Source of the DNA: Asterochloris sp. CNOR1
Taxonomy: Eukaryota; Chlorophyta; Trebouxiophyceae; Trebouxiales; Trebouxiaceae
NCBI GenBank assembly: GCA_963969365.1
Contig: OZ017747.1
Span: 1,178,001-1,242,000, forward strand
Length of the DNA stretch: 64,000 nt
Direction: 5' to 3'
Positions 51,601-63,600 of the stretch are shown in pieces. The stretch's first letter is position 1; every line of letters starts with the position of its first letter. A program made the translations under genes and the position numbers. The notes under the pieces are model-generated. The model searched no databases and was not told where the DNA came from. It saw only the letters and a list, made by a program, of their open reading frames with translations.

Positions 51601-54600
51601 GCCTGCACTTCTTCAACAGTCTTGGACAGCTGCAGATCATGGGGAGTGGTCAGTGGAGTTTCTGCATTCCATTTTGAACATGGGCTAAGCTGCTCTGCAC
51701 CAGGCTGTACCTCACCAGAGGGCCGCACCGTGTGTGCGGCTGATGCTGTATGCCATGCGAGTGAAAGGCATGCTTATTGTGGCTGCATGGCATGACAGCA
51801 ACGGCATCACTCAGCGCCTTTCTTGATGACTGTAGGTGCCAAGCTGGGCATGATGGCTATGGCAATGCCAGACGGCAGCCTGCTCAAGCTGCCGCTGCAG
51901 TCCTCCCCTGAGGCGTTCGCAGCTGCCCTCGGCCGCTCAGATGCAGAGGCAGCTGTCGCCTGCGCATTGGCTGTGGTGGCAGATGCCAAGGGCCTGCACC
52001 ATGCTCCTCTCGCACTGCTTGCCCAGCATGCTCAGGTCAGCACCCACAACACCATGCGCCCACCACAAGAGTGCTTTCTCCCTGACAGGTCAGTCCTCCT
52101 ATGTGGTGCCTGCTTGCATGCAGGCTTGTCTGGAGGCAATGGCGCCGGCAGGCCTAGGCCCTGAGGGCACAGCAGCCAGCTCGCTGTGGAGAGCAGCTGA
52201 GCTGGTGGTGCAGGCTGTCTGCAACATCCCTGCCCCCCTGCGACCAGCGCTGGCTGGTGCCGTCCTCCTGCAGCCTTTCAAGCAGGTGAGGGGGGCTGCG
52301 CACCTGCTCGGAGGCAAGAGTCTGCGTCGAGCAGGTGATGGGGCTGCGCATCCGCTCGGAGTCAATAGTCTGCGTCGAGCAGGTTGCAAGACAGGCAGCA
52401 TGTCGCTGCCATTGTGCATGCGGCTTGCTACAGCTTCTTTGAGGAGGAAAAGGTCTTCGCGTGGCAAGAATTGCTGTGTCGGCGTCTTGCTTGGCGCGCT
52501 GCCCTGGCCTCCGTGCTGCACGCAACTCCATCACTCCTGCTGCGTCGTGCCCTGCATGCAGCCTCAGCATCCCTGCTGCTACTGCTGCAGGTGGCAGGGG
52601 GTGCAGCATTTGCTGAGAAGCTGCTGATGGACGTGTGCGGGGACGCGTGCCAACGCAGTGTGCTGCATGGCCTGGGCTTCCAGCTGGGAGTTATGAATTG
52701 GCAGCGCGACTGGGAGCAGCGCTACACATCCCCTGCCACCCCTCCCCGGGAACTAGAGGCTCAGGTGAGCTGTGCTGCACTCATGTCGTGTCATCTACAC
52801 GGCAGCACAGCTCGCCACTCAAGAGCAACCACTGGGTCTTGCCAAATTTCTGTGAGGTGGAGGCTACGTTGAGGTACAAGGGCAGGCGCCGTGCCCTACT
52901 TCATGTCCACAATCCATCCAAGAGCGTGATCCTCTCAGCGCCTGAGGCATGTAAGGTGCTAATGTAACCGCAATGCAATGTAAAAATGCATGCAATGTCG
53001 AATGTAATTGCCGCTGTCTGCTGCACTGCAGGCAGCTGCCAGAGATGCTACTGCAGCTGCAGCCGCCATTGCTGGGCCAACAGACATGGACACAGATGAA
53101 GCTGCAGCGGCGTCCAGAGCCACAGGCACTGTGGAATTCTTGCTGCACCGCCTGCTGGCGCCTGGCGGCCAGCAGCAGCAGCAGCAGCAGCAGGGTCTGC
53201 TGCCCACTGCCAACGCCACTGCCAGGACCAGCAACATCGCATCACCTGAGCGGCATCAGCACCCCCGCAGCAGCACAGCAGCGGGGCCAGGCTTGGCTGT
53301 TGCTGGGCCAGCGCAATTGGCAGACACACGCAGCTGCTACCAGATTGTGGAGGCCATACGCCGCAAGGAGTTCGGCATTGGGCTGGAGCTGGATGAGGAG
53401 AACAGCGACCTGCGGCAACGGCAGAATGACCGTATGGGCCGCGCCCTGCAGCGCCTCTCACAGGTATGACAGTTCCAAGACTGTGGCCGCATCCTGTTCG
53501 CATGCGCGTCCTGCAGCACCTTCCCCTCTGCATGGTCCTCTTGCATCAGGCTGGTGTTCACAAAGCGATGTGCCTTTGGATGTTGCGCCTCTCACTGTTG
53601 CAGTTCAAGCTTGGCAGATGATGTGACCTTGCAAAGAGCCTCCACAGCTCCTGAGGGTCCTCAGGACTGTGCTCCGTCTGCCAGGCCGCAACTTTTGCTG
53701 CCTGCACTCTGTGCGCAGCCTGAGTGCACTTCATGCCAGGCTGCAGCTCAGCGCTTGACCCGGCAATGCCCAAAGTTCAGCTGTCCTGACCTACTCTCAG
53801 GAGCTCATGCGGAAGGTGACACCACAGCTCTGTGGCTGCAGGAGCTGTACAGCAAGGATACGCACTTTGTCCTGGAGCTGGTGCAAAATGCTGACGACAA
53901 TGCCTACGCACCTGGGCAGCTGCCTGCACTGGAGTTTGTCCTGGAGGAGGGGCGCATCACTGTGCTCAACAATGAGGTGTGCCTGCCTGCGCTGCTGGCA
54001 GAGTTCTTGCAAGCACTTGCCAAGCTGTGTGGTTCAGGTGACTGCCAGCTCTGATGGCGCACCTCTGCACGCGCCCAGCCTGATGCAGTGCAAATGCCTT
54101 GCCCCATGTGCTGTCTGCCTGCTGTTGAGGTCATCCATCAAGCAGGAGCCTGCATGCCTGGAAGGATGCCAAGCCGTCTGCAGCTTCCATGCTGCATCCA
54201 AAGTGATGGCAGCAGGGCAGCTGCACTGGGCCCTGCCAGTCTGCATGCACTTGGGGCCAGAGTTTCTGCAAAGGCAAACTCTGGTGCATGAGGCGCAGTG
54301 CCTGTCAGGTTTGCATCTGCATGCTGTCATCTGCACCACTTGTGTGCATACAGGCTGTGCTCTCTCGACAGGCTGCACCTCCCAGCAAGAGTTGCTCTGC
54401 CCTATGGAGGGGGGCACACAGGGGAAGAGCTATGGAGTCCACATCTGCATGCCAGCCCTTGGTTCCTTGACAACCTGGTACTCACAGCAAGAGGCGCTCT
54501 GCCTCATGAGATTAGCTTCAGGTGCCACCCTTGAGAAGACATATTGCACGGAGTCTGCACAAGCTGCCTGTGGCTGCTGTGCCCTTTGGAGGTGGGCATC

Positions 54601-57600
54601 TAAGACAACGACATTCACACCCTGGTGGAGCGGGTCCAGGACCTACCTTTGAAAGGCAACTTCTGCAGTGACAAGCCAAGCAAGGCTGCTCTGCTCTTTG
54701 CAGGTGGGCTTCCAGGAGAAAAACATCCGCGCCCTGTGCGATGTGGGGCGCACTACCAAGGAGCAGGCGCTGGGATACATTGGCCAGAAGGGCATTGGGT
54801 TCAAGTCTGTCTTCAAGATCACAGACGCCCCCCAGATCCACTCGGGCGGCTTCCATGTCGCATTTGACCTGGGCAGCAACAGCTCGCTGGGCTACATCCT
54901 GCCTACCTGGCTAGAGGGGGCGCCTGCGGTGCAGAGCAAGCTGCAGCTGGGGCCAGCCTCCACACAGATCATTCTGCCCTTCAAGCCCGAGGTGAGAGGC
55001 TACAGCTGGGCGACAATCAACCTCAGTTGTGCTGTTCTCCAGGTGTGAGCTACAGTTTCACTTTGTGGCAAAATCTATGATGTGGTCTGAAAGCAGACTC
55101 GGTGCCGCAAGGCACAGCCTGTCAGTCATGCTCATTCTGACAGACGTACAATGTGATAGGACATGCGGTGCTGTGTCTGATACAGGGCAATGCTTGTCAC
55201 AGCTCTTCTACCTGGCTGGGTATCCCGTGTTGTGCCCACCATATCATCCTCTGGCTCTGCAGGCCAGCGGCCAGCGTGCTGCCACGCTGCGGCGGCGCTT
55301 TGACGATGTGCAGCCTACATTGCTCATGTTCCTGCAGAAGCTGCAGTGCATTGTCATCACAGACTCTGTGACTGGCACCTCCTCTGTCATGCTCAGGTGG
55401 GTTGGTGCCCACTGTCCGCCCTGCCAGTGCCCTCGCTTCAGTCTGAGCAGCGCTGCAGCCCGTGACCCTCGCGAAATGCGCCTGCGTTGCTCTTTACATA
55501 CTCAAGTGCATGACGGTGCCGGCACAGGATGCTTTTGCAAGCACCCAAAGCCCACACAGGATAAGCTGCTTGCGATCACTTGACCCCTGAAGGTGCTGGG
55601 TGCCATGCCTGCCTGCCTGCCTGGGTAGCCTCCGTATGAGGGTTGAGAGTATACAGCACACACCCCTTCCCCACACCCCCCACATCCCCTGCAGGCGAGA
55701 TGTGGGCAAGAATTGCATGGAGCTGCGTTCTGGATCCCATGCAGAGCACTGCACCACCTGGCTCAAGGTCAGTGGCAGCTTCCAGCCCACAGTCAAGCGC
55801 CTAGGAGCTGCTCTGGAGCAGACAACCGTGTCCCTGGCTTTCAGTCTGGACGGGCAGGCTCCCACGCAGCAGCAGGTCTTCGCCTTCCTGCCCCTGCGCA
55901 GCTATGGCCTCAAATTCATTGTGCAGGTGAGTGGAGGTACCTGGCCCTGGTGGGCTGCAAAGTACACTGTGCTCTGCAGGTGCATCAAACTTGCACGCCA
56001 TTGTGGCGTGCCGAGCTTTGCCTAATGTTGCCTAATGCAAGCACAAACTTGCCATGTCCAGTCTGGAGCGCGGTATTGACCACATGTCCTTTTGCAGTGC
56101 CCAGCCTTCTCTGAAATGCCCTGGCCTAGTTTGCTTGAGCCAAGAATGGAGCTGGTGTTGTAGGCCGCCACCAAGCTTGCCTGATGCGCTGGACAGAGCC
56201 ACATGGGCAGGCAGCATGGGCAGAATATGTCTGGGCAATTTGTTTGACAACAACTGACAGGCTGCCCCTGGCTGCCCTGCCTCACCTCAGTGAATGCTGG
56301 AATGCAGGCTGACTTTACAGTCCCCTCGTCGCGCGAGTCTCTGGACAATGACAGCGCTTGGAACGAGATGCTGCGGGGGCAGGTCCCCGATCTATTTCTG
56401 CAAGCGCTGCAGAGCTTCAGGCAGCTGCCCCACCAGGAGGCTGACAAACCCATGACCTGGGTCAACAGGTGGCTGGAGTGCATTCCACTGCCGGGCGAGG
56501 TAAGGTCTTTCTTGTCGCATTGCTGGCCAACATCGCCCCAAATCAGTCTCTGCTAACAGCTTTGCTACAACCAGGGAAAGAACTTGCCGGCAAACATGCC
56601 TCAGGCCACAAATGAGTGCTTGCTGGCATGTGCCTGCACCCTGAAATTCTGCTGGTCAGCATCAGCTCTCCACCCCACCCACAACTGCTGCGTGCAGGCC
56701 CAGAGCTTCTTTGCAGCCCTCCCTCAGGCTATCGCGGCGCGCCTGCGAGCTGCCGCCTGCATCCCCACCCAGGATGGGGAGTGGGTGGTGCCTGGGCAGG
56801 CCATGGTGTGCCAGAGCCCGGCAGTGGCCACACTCCTGTCTGACACCCGCCTGGCAGGCATGCTGGATCTGCGCTACGCTCACAGCGGCCTGGCAGCGCT
56901 GCAGGACAGCCGCCCCTTGCGGGCTCTGCTGGGGGTGCCAGAAGTCGCGCATGAGCACCTGCTGGAAGTTGCACAGCGCCTGCAGGCTCAGGTGGGGTCC
57001 TGCTGACTTGTTGCTGAGGGTGTGAGATTGTGCACAACCAACTGCTTAAAAGCCACACAGCGGCTGTAGGCACAGGTGGGCAGTCGGCGCAGATAGTTTG
57101 TGGCCTTTTTTTGCAGTGATGGCCTCAAATGACAGCAGTAATCCTGTTTTCTGCATCTGTATGGGGCAAGCTGACCCAAATGGGATGACGTTTGCACATG
57201 AAGCCCTGAATGCTGCTGTGCAGGGCTGGTCAACCCATCTGGTGGTGCTGTGCAGGGCAAGCTGACCGAGATGGGCAATGTGTGGCTGGCCCAGCTGGTG
57301 CTGTGCGTGCACGAGAGCCTGCATCGCGGCAGTGGCGGCCCAGCAGGAGGCCCCGCCCCCCCCTCCGCAGCCTCAGTCCTCGCAGCCCTGCGGGCCATGC
57401 CCTTGCTGCCGCTGGCCGATGGGGGCTATGCAGCAGTGGAGGACGGCGCTGCCGCGGCCCAGCCTTTAGGGAAGGAGGCAGCCAGCAGCCAGCAGCCCCA
57501 GCGGCAGCTGCCAGTGTACTTCCCATTGGCAGCAGAGGCTGTCCCTGGGACAAGGTTGTGGGAAGCAGAGCGCGCTGTCAGCGAGGTACAGCGGGCCCAG

Positions 57601-60600
57601 CTGCTGAAGTGCCGCTTGCCCCTGCGCTTCCTGGATGATCGCTTCATCAGCGCCGTGGGGAGAGAACGTCGTGTTGAGTTGGTCGCTGCTCTGGAGGTGG
57701 GCATGCTGCTTGCATGCATGACAGCTGCAGTCACAATATGAACCTTCCTGAATGTATCGAACAGTGCTTTGAGGAGGTCAGGCACCTCAAACTGGTCACC
57801 GCTCTGGAGGCGTACGTAGAACAGGATGGCACATCTTGCCACCGGCAAGCACTTCATGGGCATTGGGATGGCATGCATTGCGCCAGAAGAACTCTGCTGT
57901 CTAGGAGTGCTCACACTGAAGGAAGACAGGCTTCTGCCGTAGCCCGCCGTGCTGTGCCGCAGTCTAGATTCGTGCACTAGGTGCCTCCTGGTCCCAACGT
58001 GGCTGGCTGCCTGCGTCAGCTGGCAGGCCGAGGGTCCCGTATGGAGTGCCACTAGTTGGTGCACTGAGCACATGCCAGCACCAGAACAGCCTTGCTGTGC
58101 ATGCATGCATGGCAGCAGCCCGCACTGCACCTCTTGCAACTGTACCCCAGTTGACATCTGCCTGCGTCTTAACACAGCGGCCAAGGTTTGCTCCATATCC
58201 GTGCCCCCTGCAGGCCATCGGCATCCAGCACCTGCAGCTGCTACTCTCTTTATCTCCAAGCGGAAACCACACCTGTGTGCTTTGCAGGCTACATCCATCA
58301 TCTTGTAGCTGACTGCCACTGCTGCGCAGTACCCATTGCTGACCCGAGCGCATTTCCACTCATGCCCATGCAGGCCATCGGTGTCCAGCACCTGTCCCTG
58401 ACAAATGTCATCCTGGATGAGCTGCTCCCTGCCATGGCAGCCCCCAGCACACAGAGCCACCCTGCTGAGACCGCTGTGGCCCATCTGGCGCTCGTTGTGG
58501 GCTCAGGCATGAACCTGGCCAAGGAGGCTGGGCACCCTCAGGTTTTGGAGATTCTGCGCCAGCATGGGCGCATCAAGACACAGCAGAAGGGCACCACCGT
58601 CCGGCTGGCGGCAGGCACCCCTGTGCACCTGCCACCCTCCCTGGGCAGTAAGGTAACAGCTGAGACCTGCAGTGGGTGATGATGTTCTGCATGTGTACGA
58701 GGGTACCTGGTGCACCTGTTGCCCTGCCTGAGCACCAAGGTGGGGGCGTCTGAACACTGCAGCATGGTGCGACTTCCTGTGGGGTGGATGCTGTTGACAG
58801 GAAACACTGTCGAGCAACTGGTGATCCCCCCCCCCCCCCCCCCCCCCCCGGTGCCCATGCTGCTCTTCCTGGGCAGCAGGGTGGGAGCTGGAGACTGCAG
58901 CATGCTGTGATTCCATCTTGCTGACAAAAGTTCATGAACAGGGCTCATCGTCTGTCCACCTCAGATCATTGCACTCTCCCATGTAGGCGGGCCTGAAGGA
59001 CCACATCCCAGACCACAAGTGGCTGTTTGTGGATGGCAGCGCCTACCTGGAAAGCAAGGTGGCTGGTGCAGCGACCTGGCGGGCCTTCTTCCTGCAGCTG
59101 GGCCTGACAGATTTCCTGTACGTCCGTCCTGTGGCCCGTGTGCTGCATAGCGGCGGCCACAGCCAGTCTATCTGGGCCAAGGAGAATCTGGGTCCCTGCA
59201 ATGCGGAGCGCGAGTGGGTTGTGCAGGTGAGGGCAGCACTGCAGCTTGTCCCTTTTCAATCAATCGGGGCTTGAGAATGTGCAGCATGGTCCTACACAAG
59301 CATGGAGTCCACACCTGCTCTGGAGCACACAACACAGCCGCCATTGAAAGCCTCTGCACAATTGACAACAAGACTGCTGCACCCGGTACTGTCCTCCTGA
59401 AGCCAGCCAACTCTCCTGCAGGATTGGTCTGCAGATGAGTTCGTGGCGGTGGTGGGGACCATCAAGGGGCTCAGGGCTGAGGCAGCTGTGTCTGCCTCTG
59501 CCTGGCTGCTGGAGGGACTGGGGACCTACTGGCCGCAGTACCAGGACAAGCTGACAGCCACCGTGGGGGACACCAGGCCCCAGCAAGGTGAGCCTGCCAG
59601 GGAGCAAGACAGCAGGCGTCAGGCACCCACTTGAGCTGCAATTGGCCTGAGGTACCTGTAGATGATGATGCATTGTGGTATGGCAAATCAGTTCCTGAGT
59701 GTGCAGGCCCGTGTGGGATGTGCAGGCAGTTGTGCATCATCCCAGCAACTGGCAGGCTGTGCCAGTCCTCACCTACGCCTCTGCCATCTGTGTCTGCTGC
59801 GGATGCGCGCTCTTGCTGACTGGAAGTGGGCCTGCAGAGCATTCTGAGCTCTGCTGCGTGGCCATGGTCTGCACAGTGCTAATGCAAACTGTATCAGAGA
59901 TGTTCAACAGCTGTGTGCACGTGGCCTGCAGTGTACTCACACTTTCAACCTGTTGCCTTGCTGCACTGACCTGCTCTTTGACCTGCATGCAGAGGAGCCA
60001 GAGGCTGCAGGTGGCCCACAGACCCTGCCCAGCAGCATTCAGTACTCAGACCCTGGTGCCTGGCCTGCAGTGCTTTTGGCCCCTGCTTTTTGCTGCAGGC
60101 GCTGCTGCAGTACACCTGTGCTCAGAGGACTCCCCTGCACTGACTGCCGTGATCCAGCTGCAGGGGCTGACCTAGTCATTGACCTGGAGGCGGAGGAGGC
60201 AGAGGCTGCAGGTGGCCAATTGCGCCTGCCCAGCAGCTTCCAGCATGCCCTGCGCTCTGAGGCCTGGGCCCCCTCCTCAGACAGCAGCCTGCAGCAGCCA
60301 GGCCGGCTCTTCCTGCGCACGGAGGAGCTCAAGGCGCTGCTGGGCGTCTATGTGCCCTATCTGGCCAGCAAGGTGGGTCTTTGCCTGCCCAACAGAGTCA
60401 CTGAGCCCATCGTGAGTTGTGCGCTCTGCCATGCCAGCAGGGTGGATGCCAGCCCTGGGTTGTACTTGCCTCTGTTGATTGCCTGCATAAGCCATGTGTT
60501 GATTGGACAAAGGGCAAGGCCCTTCTGGCCAGCAGGGTGGGTGGCAGCCTTCTCTGCTTGCCCCATCACGCGACTGCGCGGTACCAGAAGAGTGCCTGCA

Positions 60601-63600
60601 TGCTTGGTTGAGCACAGCTCTGGTTACCAGGTCTCGGAGCCCTGCAGTACATTTACGATGGTGGGCCTCCCCACAGCTGCTTCATTCCTCCCTTTGACAG
60701 AAAGCAGCTGGCTGTGTGTGTGTGCCAAGTGCCTGGAAAGGCTACTGCTTCTAGCGGGCAGTCATGCCAAATCTGCCCTCTGGTGGGCTGTCATGCTGAG
60801 CTGTCCTTTTTTTTTTGTGCAGTGGTGCTGAGCGCTGCCTCCTGCTTGCGGCCCTGCTGGGTGCTGCTGCCTACCCCAGCTGACATGTAATGTGTTGTGT
60901 TCCCTGTTTGGTTACGGACCGTGCTTGCAGGTGCAAGCTTCAGCTTCCGGGCTGCTGGACAGCCTGGGGGTGCGCAACAAGTTGACTGTGGACCACGCTC
61001 TGGAGGTGCTGGAGGAGTGGTCAGGGCGGCTGACCTTCCAGGCCAGCGTGGTGCAGGTGACTCTCTCCTCGTGTTGTGTTTGGTCATCATTGTAGTTCTA
61101 CACTTGACATGGACAACATTCGAGAAGGCACAGAGCGCAGCACCTGCAGTACGGTGTGGATTTCCTCTGCGTTAATTTCACTAAGTCTCATGGTTTTCGG
61201 CGTTTGCTTTCCCGGTATAGCATCGCTGAGCCCTTGCACCCCTCCTGCACATCTTGCTTCTTGTGCAGATGAGCTCCGCTGGCTTGGTGCAGCCATTGCA
61301 GCTTGTCATTCTGCCCTGGTGGCCCGGTGCATCATGCATGGGACACTAGTCCTGTACCGTTTGTGCCCGAGCACATGAGCTGTATACCGTTGAGCCTGTG
61401 CAGCAAGTCGCTCTGAACTGGGAGTTTTGCCTCCTCAACCCTGTGTGCCTGTGCAGACAACCAGTCTGTGTGACGGGTCCTGTGCTTCAAGCATGGTGCC
61501 TTTCTTAGTTTATGTGCCACTGCAGATGAGCAGCCTGTATGAGTGGCTGGCAAAAGCCAGCAAGCCAGGGCAACCCTCCCCGGAGGCAGCCCAGCAGGCA
61601 GCAGCCGCACAGCGCCGCGTCTGCGAGGCCTTCTCGCGGAAGCCCCTGCTGTGGCTGCCGCGCAAGCCCTTGCAGCCGGGAGACAGGCTCAAGGACTCCT
61701 GGCGCGCCACCTTGCAGCCAGGCGCCTTCTATGTCTGCCAGCGACAAGTGAGTGGGTTCAGGTGCCACTACAAAGGGGCTTGCTGAAGCAAGCTTCCTTG
61801 ACAAGCACCCATATTGTGCAGATCTGTGCTTGGTTCAATTGGTGAGACAAGGCAGCACCTCTCTGACTAATGGATCTTTCCAGGACTCTTGAGACAAGAC
61901 AAGCATGTCCAAAACACATCTGGTGCATGGCACTGGGGCAGGAGCGCAGCAGAGGCCGGCTGCATGCACCAAGGCCAAAGGCAGACACGCATGCTTGCAG
62001 TGGCCAGGCGCTGATTATGTCATGTGTCTGCATGATGCAGGTCCGCCTGAGGGACCCGGCAGGTTTCATTGAGCAGCTGCCAGAGCGGGACTTCCAGCTG
62101 CGCATCCTGAGCGCCTACTACACCAGCCCGGCCCTGCTGCACTTCTTCAGCGAGCAGCTGGTCTGGCCTCAAGCGCTGCAGGAATCCGCTCTGGTGCCTG
62201 ATCCCTCAGCAGCTGCAGGGGCAGCCTTGGGTGGCCAGCCCGTTGAGAGGCAGCTTGTCATGCCAGAACGCTCCCCTGAGCGGGATGGAGCAGCAGCAGG
62301 GAAGCCTTCCAGTGCGGGCATGGAGGGCAGTCAGCCGCAGCCTGCCTCAGCGCCAGCCAGCCACCAGACGTCTGGTGAATGTGTGCAGTTGATGGGCAAG
62401 GAAGGCAACCCTGAGGTGGTTCAGCAACAGCCGGGGGCTGTGGTAGCTTCTGCCACAGCAGCTGAACTGGGCCACTCTGACATGGAGCTTGACTCCAACG
62501 CTGGGACCCCGCAGCAGGGCCTGTGCTGGGCTCGGGTGTCCCTGGCAGGCCAATCCGACATGGAGCTTGACTCAAACGCTGGGACCCCGCAGCAGGGCCT
62601 GCGCGTCGCTCAGGTGTCCCTCGCGGCTGCCGCCGCCGCAGCACCAGGGGCAGAGGGGCCTGCACCTGCTGCTGCTGGCAGGCCCACCCCCGTGGGCAGC
62701 AGGCCTGGCAGCAACCCCTCCCTGCCAGGCACGGGCGTGCACCTGGTCATGCAAGGCCCCGCAATGGTGGCTTCCACTCCCTCCGATGCGGAGTACTGCC
62801 AGGCGCTGTCCCTGCTGATCTCGGCTGCAGCACGGGGGGACCAAGCCGCGGGGAGGGAGGTCATGCAGAGGGTTCTGGCGGTGTTCAACATGTGGGGGGC
62901 CAGGCTGGCCAGCCACCCCACGACCAGCGCCCCCGACGCTGGGCCCCTGCGCAGTCTCATGAAGATGGTTCAGGTGGGCACCAACACCACACAGACTGCC
63001 CTGTGACTTCTGCATGTGCCAGACCTCCCACCAACAGCGGCCCTGGTGCCAGCCTGCTATCCAGTCTCATGAACTAGCTTCTGTCAAGATTGCCCTGTGC
63101 ATGCCAGCCACCCCACCATCACAACGCTGATGCAGGTGGGCAAAGGCATCAGCATCTGAACTGCATCACTGGACTGGTAAGGAAGCCTGTTTGTTGTGCA
63201 CATGGTGGGTGGACCCAGGCACCTCCTCAGCACAAAGCCTCCTACATAACTTGTGAACGTCTGCGTGAGCGCTGCAGATGCTCATGCACAAACCTCACAT
63301 CACAGCTTTTGCCTGGGTTGGCAAGGACTGCCAGTTGTGCCCAGGGGCTGTCACACACACTGACTGCAAAGCTGCGATAGTAGAACCCTGGTTACTGCCA
63401 GACTTCTCTGCTCAGCACTCCCTGTGACAGACAGAATCCACAGAACAGGCAGGATAGGGCCCAGAAAGACATGCATGGCCTTGCAGTGTGCCCCTGCAAT
63501 GGCGCACAGAAGATGCTGACCATCATTGTGCCTGACCCTGCAGGTGTTCCCGACATCTCAGGGCCAGTGGGTGGCGCTGGCTGACGGGCTCCTGTTGAAC

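Noticed and set aside
62041-63006. A separate gene from the 378-codon ORF near 61870
   Set aside because: The exon 62041-62973 joins NOV exons on both sides in phase; the apparent ATG upstream is within the intron.
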